Assembly (NCBI GenBank): GCA_040390855.1
Contig: JAZJXO010000008.1
Location: 102,388 to 166,387 of the forward strand
Source: Parvibaculum sp040390855
Lineage (GTDB): Bacteria; Pseudomonadota; Alphaproteobacteria; Parvibaculales; Parvibaculaceae
DNA length: 64,000 bases
Reading direction: 5' to 3'
Shown here: positions 50,552 to 57,940 of the stretch, piece after piece
Position numbering within the stretch: the stretch's first letter is position 1
Layout of the letters: the number at the start of each line of letters is the position of its first letter
Notes under the pieces: generated by a model
Database searches by the model: none
What the model saw: only the letters and a program-made list of their open reading frames with translations
What the model was told of the DNA's origin: nothing
Program-made: the position numbers and the translations under genes

Positions 50552-51718
50552 ATGCGGCCCGCCAATCAGGTTTTCGCCAATCTCGGCACCACTATTTTCA
50601 CCGTTATGTCCGCGTTGGCGACAGAACACAGCGCGATCAATCTGGGGCAGGGGTTCCCCGATGACGAGGGGCCGGACGATGTCCGCGCCGTCGCGGCCAA
50701 AGCGATCATCGAAGGGCCGAACCAGTATCCACCCATGCCGGGTCTGCCGAGCTTGCGTCAGGCTGTGGCTGCGTCGAACAAACGTTTCTACGGGCTCGAC
50801 ATCGACTGGCAGAAACAGGTGCTCGTCACATCGGGTGCGACCGAGGCGTTGAACGATTGCTTGATGGGACTTCTCAATCCAGGCGACGAGGCAATTATCC
50901 TTGAGCCTGCCTATGACAGCTATAAGCCGATCATCGAAGCGATGGGCGCGAAGTGTGTTTCGGTGTCGCTGGAGCCGCCGCACTGGACGCTGCCCGCCGA
51001 GCGTCTCGCCGCCGCCTTCTCGGCGAAGACAAAGCTCATCCTGCTCAACACGCCGATGAACCCGACAGGCAAAGTCTTCACGCGCGACGAATTGCAACTC
51101 ATTGCCGATCTCGTTATCAGACACGATGCCTATGCCGTCTGCGACGAAGTGTATGAACATCTCGTCTTTTCCGGTCACACGCATATCCCGCTGATGACGC
51201 TGCCGAATATGTATGAGCGCTGCGTCCGCATCGGCTCGGCGGGCAAGACCTTTTCGTTGACCGGCTGGAAGATCGGTTACATCACCGGCCCTGAACATTT
51301 GATGACGCCGATTATGAAAGCGCATCAGTTCGTGACCTTCACGACAGTGCCTGCAACGCAGACCGCGATTGCCTACGGGCTCGGCAAGGACGACCGTTAT
51401 TTCGAAAGCCTCGCCTCGTCGCTCGAAGCCAAACGCGACATTCTCGCGCGGGGATTGAAAGAGGCGGGGTTTGATGTGCTGCCGACAGATGGCACCTATT
51501 TCATCTCGGCGGATTTCCGACCTCTGGGGTTCAATGGCACGGACGATGAGTTTTGCCGCGACATCACGGTGAAGGCAAAAGTGGCGGCGATTCCGCTCTC
51601 GACTTTCTTCGCCGACCCGACGACAGCGCCGCGTCATCTGGCAAGGTTCTGTTTTTGCAAGAAGAACGAGATCTTGATCGAGAGCAGCAAACGGTTGCTG
51701 GCTTACGCGAAAAAGTAA
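50552..51718 (+). CDS. PLP-dependent aminotransferase (methionine/kynurenine aminotransferase-like)
   Basis: Fold-type I aminotransferase of 388 residues. The start region AINLGQGFPDDEGP and the motif NQYPPMPGLPSLRQAVA resemble bacterial methionine or kynurenine/glutamine aminotransferases. PLP elements are TSGATEALNDCLMG, NTPMNPTGKVF, CDEVYEHLVF and the Schiff-base Lys in GSAGKTFSLTGWKIGY; the carboxylate-binding Arg is in LARFCFCKK. It diverges from glnB across 303 bases. The exact substrate is uncertain. Confidence 0.88.
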   Translation: MRPANQVFANLGTTIFTVMSALATEHSAINLGQGFPDDEGPDDVRAVAAKAIIEGPNQYPPMPGLPSLRQAVAASNKRFYGLDIDWQKQVLVTSGATEALNDCLMGLLNPGDEAIILEPAYDSYKPIIEAMGAKCVSVSLEPPHWTLPAERLAAAFSAKTKLILLNTPMNPTGKVFTRDELQLIADLVIRHDAYAVCDEVYEHLVFSGHTHIPLMTLPNMYERCVRIGSAGKTFSLTGWKIGYITGPEHLMTPIMKAHQFVTFTTVPATQTAIAYGLGKDDRYFESLASSLEAKRDILARGLKEAGFDVLPTDGTYFISADFRPLGFNGTDDEFCRDITVKAKVAAIPLSTFFADPTTAPRHLARFCFCKKNEILIESSKRLLAYAKK

Positions 51719-51834
51719 GCTCTGATCGTTCGAAAAACACGCAGCCTCCTCGTGTGGAGTTTCAACGGCGTTGCTTATATGCCGCTCCCGATTGCGGGGC
51801 TTGACCCATCCCTCCAGAACCGCAAACTCCGTGC

Positions 51835-52500
51835 ATGACAAATCTTACCGCTCTCCGCCGCGATCCCGCGCAAGCCGCCGATTGGCTCGTTGTTTTTCTG
51901 CATGGTTACGGCTCGTCTGGTGCCGACCTCATGGCTTTTGCCGATTACTGGCAGGCCTCCATGCCCACCGTCGCTTTCGTCTCGCCCGATGGCCCGATAC
52001 AGGCCCGCGATGGTGGCTATCAATGGGTGGGAAAACGCCCCGGTGCCGACCCGAAGCTCTATGACGATGCGGTCGCCGTTCAACCCGTGATCGATGCTTT
52101 TATCGAAGCGGAACTGGCACGGCTGGATCTCGATGCCTCGCGTCTGGCGCTGGTCGGTTTCAGTCAGGGTACGTTGACGGCGCTGCATGTCGGTCTGCGT
52201 CGCGCGGTGCCGCCTGCTGCCTTGCTCGGTTATGCCGGTGGTCTGATCGGGCGCGAACATCTCGCCGCTGACATCATATGCCGTCCGCCAGTCCTGCTCA
52301 TCAATGGCGAGATGGACGAACTCGCCCCCGTTTACGGGATGCATGTGTCGGTGAAGGCATTGGCCGAGGCGGGCGTTGTCGCGGCAGGGCAGGCATTGCC
52401 AAATCTTGCTCATGCGGTTGACGCCGACGCGCTCATCATCGGCGCGCGCTTTCTGCTCTCGGCTTTCGCCTATCGTGCCAAACATGGAGTGCTGCAATAA
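51835..52500 (+). CDS. Phospholipase/carboxylesterase family hydrolase
   Basis: Alpha/beta-hydrolase of 221 residues, of the YpfH/carboxylesterase group. The nucleophile elbow is VGFSQGTLTA; the acid is the Asp in GEMDELAPV and the base is the His in PNLAHAVD. LVVFLHGYGSSGADL supplies the oxyanion loop. Cytosolic, no signal peptide. The stop overlaps the start of the DUF3147 gene (TAATG), so the two are coupled. Confidence 0.88.
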   Translation: MTNLTALRRDPAQAADWLVVFLHGYGSSGADLMAFADYWQASMPTVAFVSPDGPIQARDGGYQWVGKRPGADPKLYDDAVAVQPVIDAFIEAELARLDLDASRLALVGFSQGTLTALHVGLRRAVPPAALLGYAGGLIGREHLAADIICRPPVLLINGEMDELAPVYGMHVSVKALAEAGVVAAGQALPNLAHAVDADALIIGARFLLSAFAYRAKHGVLQ

Positions 52501-52850
52501 TGCTTTACCTTGTTGCCAAAGCGCTGTTCTCCGGCGTCATCATCATGGCCGTGTCCGAGATCGCAAAACGCAGTCCCGGCCTTGGCGCGCTGGTGGCCTC
52601 TCTGCCGCTCGTCTCGGTTCTGGCAATTATCTGGCTGTGGCGCGACACGGGCGACAGCGAGCGTATTGCGGCCCATGCCGAGGCGACATTCTGGTATGTG
52701 CTGCCGACGCTGCCCATGTTTCTCGTCTTGCCCATGTTGCTTCGTCACGGCACGGGCTTCTGGCTGGCGCTCATGGTCTCGTGCCTGCTCACCTTCGTGT
52801 TTTATCTGGGCGCGGTCTGGCTGGCTGCCCGTTTTGGTATAACGCTCTGA
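52500..52850 (+). CDS. DUF3147 family membrane protein
   Basis: Small integral membrane protein of 116 residues with about four hydrophobic segments (KALFSGVIIMAVSEIAK, LVASLPLVSVLAIIWLW, VLPTLPMFLVLPMLL, LMVSCLLTFVFYLGAVWLA). The early SEIAKRSPGLGALVASLPL is typical of DUF3147 proteins. Function unknown. Its ATG overlaps the upstream stop codon, so it is made together with the esterase. Confidence 0.8.
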   Translation: MLYLVAKALFSGVIIMAVSEIAKRSPGLGALVASLPLVSVLAIIWLWRDTGDSERIAAHAEATFWYVLPTLPMFLVLPMLLRHGTGFWLALMVSCLLTFVFYLGAVWLAARFGITL

Positions 52851-53109
52851 ATCGTCGCAAATGTTTTTCCCGCATGTCTTGAAAGCGCCACATTGCTCCA
52901 TCATATTCCCCACAACGCGAACAGCGGATGTGGTGATCTGAACAGGAACACCTGAAGTCCGCGAGGGATGCATAGGGCCGGATGTACGCCCATGCCCCTC
53001 ATCGCGTACCGGTTTTCCCCATATTTTTGAAATTTACGACGGGTTTCTGTCCGCCAATCTGTATAGATTGTGCCTGACGGACCACCGCACTAGGCGGCGT
53101 GCCGCTGGA

Positions 53110-54042
53110 ATGTGTCGATCGGTGGTGAGTGCATTGCTAGATGTAAAAGGCCCTCTGGCGGCCTCCGCTGCGCCTCACGCGCTTTCTGTTTTCGCCGTTG
53201 AGCACCTGATCTCGCCGCCTGCACCGGCCACCAGCAGCCGCTGGTCCCGTGCCTTTCCCTTTCTGCTGGCGCTGATCCTCAACCTTGCATTCCTCTTTGC
53301 GCTCTTTTATCGCGTGGCCTATACGCTCCCGCCAATGTCGAGGGAGAAGGAGTCTATCCCTGTCGAACTGGTGCAGCCGAAGAATGCACCACCTCCTCCG
53401 CGGCTTCAGCAGCAACCGCCGCAGCCAAAACCGCAGCCTGAACCGGAACAAAAGCCCGAACCCAAACCGGAGCCTGAACAGGCGAAGCCGTATGAGTTCA
53501 AAGGTTCGGGCGATGTGAAAAAGGACAAAGCCGGTCATGCGCCGGTTGTCAAAGCCGACGACACGAAAGCAAAACCTGAAAAGAAAGCGGTAAAGCCGAA
53601 AGACGAAGCGCCCAAGCAGGAGGAGGCCGATATTCCCGATTGGGCCAAGACGCAGACGAAGGGTTACGACATCCCCGAACCGAAAGCCTCCTCGCGCCGT
53701 GCCGATCACGGGCAGCAGACACAACGTTATCTCGACAACAGGAGCGGTAACGGGGGAGGGGACGAGTATAGTAATAAAATCTCTGCACAGATTAATAGTC
53801 ACACGAATATATCGCCCGATCTCCTGCTGGAGATTGATCGCAGTGCGATTGTGTTATACGCGATTGACCGGCGTGGTGCCCTGCGCGGTGTGCGCCTTGT
53901 GCAAAGCTCCGGTAACAAGGAGTTCGATCTGCGGGTCTTGCAGGGCATTCTGACGGCAGCTCCGTTCCCCGCTTTTCCGAAAGGCGCACCGGCGGATATG
54001 GATATGGTGTCTTATAGCTGGGTTTATCCCGAGAAATTCTAG
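53110..54042 (+). CDS. TonB/TolA-like envelope protein
   Basis: About 310 residues from the ATG at 53110; a TTG at 53068 or a later GTG are alternatives. One membrane anchor (FPFLLALILNLAFLFALFY), then a long Pro/Lys/Glu-rich periplasmic spacer with PQPKPQPEPEQKPEP-type repeats, then a small C-terminal TonB/TolA-like domain (SPDLLLEIDRSAIVLYAIDR, FDLRVLQGILTAAPFPAFP). This layout spans the periplasm to reach outer-membrane partners. No exbB/exbD or tolQ/tolR genes are adjacent, and whether it energises transport is unknown. Confidence 0.72.
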   Translation: MCRSVVSALLDVKGPLAASAAPHALSVFAVEHLISPPAPATSSRWSRAFPFLLALILNLAFLFALFYRVAYTLPPMSREKESIPVELVQPKNAPPPPRLQQQPPQPKPQPEPEQKPEPKPEPEQAKPYEFKGSGDVKKDKAGHAPVVKADDTKAKPEKKAVKPKDEAPKQEEADIPDWAKTQTKGYDIPEPKASSRRADHGQQTQRYLDNRSGNGGGDEYSNKISAQINSHTNISPDLLLEIDRSAIVLYAIDRRGALRGVRLVQSSGNKEFDLRVLQGILTAAPFPAFPKGAPADMDMVSYSWVYPEKF

Positions 54043-54108
54043 CCGGAGTGATCGCACTTGAATAGAGCGCCGCGTCTTGCAGCATTCCAATTTTATAAAG
54101 CCTCAATT

Positions 54109-54717
54109 TCATAAAACCATCGTGAACCAGATCGTCTGTGCGTTCTTGCCCATCGGTTGTTCTTTGAAGCCGTAATTGCGATAAAAATAGAGCGCCCGCT
54201 CATTTGTCGGAGCCACACCGAGATGCACACCGCGCGATCCGGCCATGTCCATCTGTTGTAACCAGCGGTCAATGAGTTGCACACCCACGCCCTTGCCCTG
54301 CAAACGCGGCAACAGGTTGATGTGCAAATGGGACGGATAAGTATCCACAATCCGTTGCGGCACTTTGAACGGATAGTGGATCAGAAAGGCGCGCAATTGA
54401 TCGGCGTTCCATTCATTGAACGGAATGTCGGACGGGTCCGCATAGTTTTTGCGTAAGAGCGGCCACCATTCGTTTTCGAGCAGGTCGTCGAAGGCGAGTG
54501 TGTTGCAGGTGCCGACAATATAGCCTGCAACGCCTTCGTCATCTTCAACGACGAAACCGGATTCCGGCTCGAAGATTGCGTAAGGCGCGGCATAGATATG
54601 CCCGATCAGTTTCGGGTCTTTATGCAGATGCGTTGCATCTTGTCCGGCATCGCCTGTCTTCAGGGCAATATCGTAAAGGGCAGGGAGGTCGTCTTTCGTA
54701 ACGTGGCGGATATTCAT
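54109..54717 (-). CDS. GNAT family N-acetyltransferase
   Basis: Acetyl-CoA-dependent N-acetyltransferase of 202 residues. Motif A with the acetyl-CoA pyrophosphate loop reads LQGKGVGVQLIDRW, preceded by the strand SHLHINLLPRL, and the C-terminal element is ALYFYRNYGFKE. The insertion with IDTYPSHLHI-like text resembles the acetyltransferase-like domain beside bacterial O-GlcNAcase-type proteins. Substrate unknown. It lies 10 bases downstream of the globin gene on the same strand. Confidence 0.85.
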   Translation of the reverse strand: MNIRHVTKDDLPALYDIALKTGDAGQDATHLHKDPKLIGHIYAAPYAIFEPESGFVVEDDEGVAGYIVGTCNTLAFDDLLENEWWPLLRKNYADPSDIPFNEWNADQLRAFLIHYPFKVPQRIVDTYPSHLHINLLPRLQGKGVGVQLIDRWLQQMDMAGSRGVHLGVAPTNERALYFYRNYGFKEQPMGKNAQTIWFTMVL

Positions 54718-54727
54718 TGATGCGTGC

Positions 54728-55138
54728 TTATGCGTGCTGAGGAATCGTTGCCGATATTTCGCTCAATAGCACATTCCACGCTGCGTCCATCTCTACTGTC
54801 CATTCCGCGCCCAGCTCATTGCGGAATGAATCCCGAATCACGGCAAAGAAGGTCGCAAAGACTTGTGGCGGGACGCCAAGGTTTTCGTGATTCACGATTT
54901 CAGCGCGGATGAGATTGTCCGAATAGTTGCGTATACCGACAAAATCCATGATCCCGTCCAGCGCCTCCGACAGCATGTGGCCGCCCACCGAACCGTCCTT
55001 GTCATTGATGAACATGGCTTTCATCTCCGGTTGCTGCCGGAAGAGTTCGGCATAAACTAGGGGCGTTGGATCGCCGACCCGCTCGGCGACAAGTTCCAGT
55101 GTTTCGAGGATGAGGCTCGCCTGCGCATCTGACGTCAT
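54728..55138 (-). CDS. Single-domain globin-like protein
   Basis: A 136-residue globin-fold protein. The proximal His is probably the one in IVNHENLGVPPQVFATFF, and the region FRQQPEMKAMF corresponds to the C-D helices with the conserved Phe. A His at VGGHML is near the distal site. Heme-binding and an oxygen, nitric oxide or sensing role follow from the family, not from the sequence alone. Likely cotranscribed with the GNAT gene. Confidence 0.75.
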   Translation of the reverse strand: MTSDAQASLILETLELVAERVGDPTPLVYAELFRQQPEMKAMFINDKDGSVGGHMLSEALDGIMDFVGIRNYSDNLIRAEIVNHENLGVPPQVFATFFAVIRDSFRNELGAEWTVEMDAAWNVLLSEISATIPQHA

Positions 55139-55249
55139 GGTGTCAATCCTGAATTAAGGGGCTTTCATTTTCTTTTCTTTTGTCCCGCGTCCAAGCCTGC
55201 CTCTATATTGGCTAAGAGGCAAGATTGCCCCCCGACCAAGGCTTACTGC

Positions 55250-56155
55250 ATGGATGATCCCTACGAGACATTGGGCGTGAAGCGCGATGCGACGGCGGAA
55301 GAAATCCGCTCCGCATATCGCAAACTCGCAAAATTGCATCACCCCGATCTGAACCCCGGCAAGAAAGAGGCCGAGGACCGGTTCAAAGCCGTGTCCGCCG
55401 CCAATGATCTTTTGTCGGATCCGGAAAAGCGCGGGCGTTTTGATCGCGGCGAGATTGATGCCTCGGGTGCCGAGCGCCCGCCTGAGCGCTCCTACTATCG
55501 TGATTTCGGCGATGCGCCGGGCGGCGAGAAATACGGCGCGGGGATGCATTTTGATCAGGACGATTTCAGCAGCATTTTTGAACAGGTATTTCGTCAGCCC
55601 GGTGGTCCGAGAGCGGGACGCACATTCGATGCGCGCGGGGCCGACGCACACTATGCGCTGAGCGTCAGTTTCCTCGACGCGGCGGTGGGGGCCAAACGCC
55701 GCCTTACGCTGCCGGACGGTCAGTCGCTCGATGTCAACATTCCGGCCGGTCTGCAAAACGGTCAGGTCCTGCGCCTCGCTGGCAAGGGGATGCCGGGCTA
55801 TGGCAAAGGCGGGGCGGGCGATGCGCTCATCGAAGTCTCCGTTGAACCCCATGCTTTCTTCCGCCGCGAGGGCAGGGACGTTTATGTTGAATTGCCGGTG
55901 ACGCTGAAAGAAGCCGTACTTGGTGCGAAGGTCGAAGTACCGACGATCAGCGGGCCGGTGCATCTGACAGTTCCCGCCAACTCAACCTCGGGCACAAAAC
56001 TCCGTCTCAAAGGGCGCGGCATTAAGGGCGGCAATCAGTTCGTCACTCTGAAAGTCATGTTGCCGACGGACAATGAAGCGGAGCTTGCAGAGTTCCTCAA
56101 AAACTGGACGCCGCATCATGATTTCGATCCGCGTAAACACATGGGAGGCAAATGA
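55250..56155 (+). CDS. DnaJ-class co-chaperone (CbpA-like)
   Basis: J-domain protein of 301 residues that would stimulate the DnaK ATPase. The J domain occupies residues 1-65 with the HPD motif in KLHHPDLNPGKK. A short linker follows, then two C-terminal substrate-binding domains (LDVNIPAGLQNGQVLRLAGK, LPVTLKEAVLGAKVEVPTI, RLKGRGIKGG). The DnaJ zinc finger is absent, as in CbpA. The ATG at 55250 has AAGG upstream. The stop overlaps the start of the CbpM-like gene, matching the known CbpA-CbpM pairing. Confidence 0.9.
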   Translation: MDDPYETLGVKRDATAEEIRSAYRKLAKLHHPDLNPGKKEAEDRFKAVSAANDLLSDPEKRGRFDRGEIDASGAERPPERSYYRDFGDAPGGEKYGAGMHFDQDDFSSIFEQVFRQPGGPRAGRTFDARGADAHYALSVSFLDAAVGAKRRLTLPDGQSLDVNIPAGLQNGQVLRLAGKGMPGYGKGGAGDALIEVSVEPHAFFRREGRDVYVELPVTLKEAVLGAKVEVPTISGPVHLTVPANSTSGTKLRLKGRGIKGGNQFVTLKVMLPTDNEAELAEFLKNWTPHHDFDPRKHMGGK

Positions 56156-56496
56156 TGAAACTCGAAACCGTCACCGCTTTGTTTCCTGACCTTGATGTGG
56201 TCGAGCTCACCACATGGATCGAGCACCGCTGGGTCCGCCCGCAGCCCGACGCCAACGCAAATGAAGAAGGCGACGTCTGGACCTTCCACGAGATCGACAT
56301 TGCCCGCGTGCGGCTGATCTATGACCTGCGCCATAATCTCGACGTGCCGGAAGACACGCTGCCCATGATGCTGTCGCTGCTGGATCAGGTTTATGACCTC
56401 CGCCGTAAGATAAGCGCGGTGAGTTCGGCGATTGAGGATAACCCGCAGGAACTGCGCGACCGGATATTGGCGATTATCCGGACAAGTGAGCATTAA
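56152..56496 (+). CDS. CbpM-like chaperone modulator
   Basis: A 114-residue MerR-type helical protein resembling CbpM, which binds the J domain of CbpA and restrains it. Features: LDVVELTTWIEHRWVRPQP, TFHEIDIARVRLIYDLRHNL and the C-terminal helix DQVYDLRRKISAV. It overlaps the preceding dnaJ-type gene by four bases (ATGA) behind a GGGAGG element. A second ATG one codon on is equally possible. Confidence 0.85.
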   Translation: MMKLETVTALFPDLDVVELTTWIEHRWVRPQPDANANEEGDVWTFHEIDIARVRLIYDLRHNLDVPEDTLPMMLSLLDQVYDLRRKISAVSSAIEDNPQELRDRILAIIRTSEH

Positions 56497-56560
56497 AGCC
56501 CTATATCCGGTCAAACGGTCTCCTTTACAGCCCAAAAACCCTTCTATATGTTGCCGCCCC

Positions 56561-56629
56561 ATGAAGCAGATGTCGAAAAAACGCAAAACCACAACGACTC
56601 CTTATGGGGCGTCGAAGGCTTGCGTCTGA
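56561..56629 (+). CDS. Putative threonine-rich leader peptide upstream of asd
   Basis: A 22-codon frame with product MKQMSKKRKTTTTPYGASKA followed by Cys and Val. Codons 10-13 are four consecutive, different Thr codons (ACC ACA ACG ACT). Threonine is an end product of the branch that Asd feeds. A hairpin follows 28 bases after the stop, and the asd ATG lies 110 bases after the stop. No Shine-Dalgarno sequence is visible, but a -35-like TTTACA (56524) and -10-like TATATG (56545) would put the transcript start almost at the ATG, so a leaderless peptide is possible. Expression is not shown. Confidence 0.35.
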   Translation: MKQMSKKRKTTTTPYGASKACV

Positions 56630-56656
56630 ACTGACATCAGCACAGCGAACTTTGAC

Positions 56657-56684
56657 AGGCCCCGCCAAACCGGACGGGGCCTTT
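56657..56684 (+). terminator. Attenuator-like hairpin upstream of asd
   Basis: AGGCCCCG (56657-56664) pairs with CGGGGCCT (56675-56682), followed by only three T bases, so termination may be weak. TGGGGC at 56605-56610, just after the Thr codons, could pair with GCCCCG of the first arm and act as an anti-terminator. Confidence 0.45.
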
Positions 56685-56738
56685 CGCTATTCAAGCCCGG
56701 CCGCAGAGCAGGCCGAAAACGGGACAAAAGAGAAGACC

Positions 56739-57776
56739 ATGACGAACGCAAATCAGAACCCAGTCGTCGCCATTGTCGGCGCAACCGGCGCCGTCGGCGT
56801 CGAGATGATCCATTGCCTTGAACAGCGCAACTTTCCGCTCTCGCGTCTGAAGCTGCTCGCTTCGCCGCGCTCGGCCGGTCGCAAGATGAAGTTCAAGAAT
56901 GAAGAACTGACCGTTCAGCCGCTGTCGGACCAGAGCTTCAAAGATGTGGACATTGCGCTCTTCTCAGCGTCGGGTGCCGTGTCGCGCGAATATGCGCCCA
57001 TCGTCGTGCGCGATGGCGGCATCGTGGTTGATAATTCATCGGCTTTCCGCATGGACCCGAACGTGCCGCTCGTCGTGCCGGAAATCAACGCGGGCGAAAT
57101 CGCCCATCACAAGGGCATCATCGCCAATCCGAATTGCGCCGCCATCATCTCGATCACGCCGCTGTGGCCCGTGCATCAGAGGAACCGCATCAAGCGTCTT
57201 ATTGTCTCGACCTATCAGGCGGCGTCGGGCGCAGGTGCCGCCGCGATGGAAGAATTGTCAGAATCCACACGCGCCTATCTCGATGGCCGCGACTATCAGA
57301 ACACGGTGTTGCCGCACCCTTACGCCTTCAACCTCTTCAGCCACAACACAAAGATTGATCCGGTGACGGGCTATAATGATGAAGAGACCAAGGTGATCGC
57401 CGAAACGAAAAAGATTTTCGGTGACGACCGCATCGCCGTGTCGGCCACTTGCGTCCGGGTGCCGGTGCTGCGCGCCCATTCCGTGTCGCTCACATTTGAA
57501 TGTGAAAATCCGATCAATGCCGCCGACGTGCGGGAAATGATGAAGACCGCGCCCGGCGTCCGCCTCGTCGATGATTGGGAGAACAACTATTTCCCGATGC
57601 CGAAGGACGCATCCGGTCAGGACGACATTCTCGTCGGTCGTATCCGTCAGGACATGTCTGATCCGTCAGGCCGCTCGGTGACGCTGTTCACGGCGGGTGA
57701 CCAGCTTCTGAAGGGCGCGGCGCTCAATGCCGTTCAGATCGCAGAATGTCTGGTGAAGGTTCCGGCGCTGGCGTGA
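56739..57776 (+). CDS. asd: Aspartate-semialdehyde dehydrogenase
   Basis: Second step from aspartate to lysine, threonine, methionine and diaminopimelate. It has 345 residues from the ATG at 56739, preceded by AAAGAGAAG. The NADP-binding loop is VGATGAVGVEM, the catalytic Cys is in ANPNCAAIIS, and the catalytic His is probably in RVPVLRAHSVSLTFE. PYAFNLFSHN and the Gln-containing STYQAASGAG segments are typical. A possible Thr-rich leader frame and hairpin precede it; a large palindrome follows. Confidence 0.96.
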   Translation: MTNANQNPVVAIVGATGAVGVEMIHCLEQRNFPLSRLKLLASPRSAGRKMKFKNEELTVQPLSDQSFKDVDIALFSASGAVSREYAPIVVRDGGIVVDNSSAFRMDPNVPLVVPEINAGEIAHHKGIIANPNCAAIISITPLWPVHQRNRIKRLIVSTYQAASGAGAAAMEELSESTRAYLDGRDYQNTVLPHPYAFNLFSHNTKIDPVTGYNDEETKVIAETKKIFGDDRIAVSATCVRVPVLRAHSVSLTFECENPINAADVREMMKTAPGVRLVDDWENNYFPMPKDASGQDDILVGRIRQDMSDPSGRSVTLFTAGDQLLKGAALNAVQIAECLVKVPALA

Positions 57777-57792
57777 TCGCCGCCCCGCTTCT

Positions 57793-57841
57793 TTTCCCCC
57801 TCCCACATTGCGCGCAGGCGCGAACAGCAGGGAGGGGGAAA
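57793..57841. repeat. 12-base palindrome after asd
   Basis: TTTCCCCCTCCC (57793-57804) pairs perfectly with GGGAGGGGGAAA (57830-57841); the 25-base loop contains a further GCGC-rich mini-stem. It may end the asd transcript, but no T-run follows, and the C-rich/G-rich arms match the other intergenic palindromes in the window. Confidence 0.55.
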
Positions 57842-57940
57842 GGAAAGTGCCTTCCCCGACGTCAACTAATCCCCGACTGGACATACCTCCGCCAAACCTT
57901 ATTCTCCCGCCAACAAAAACCGGCAACTGGGAGAAACAAC

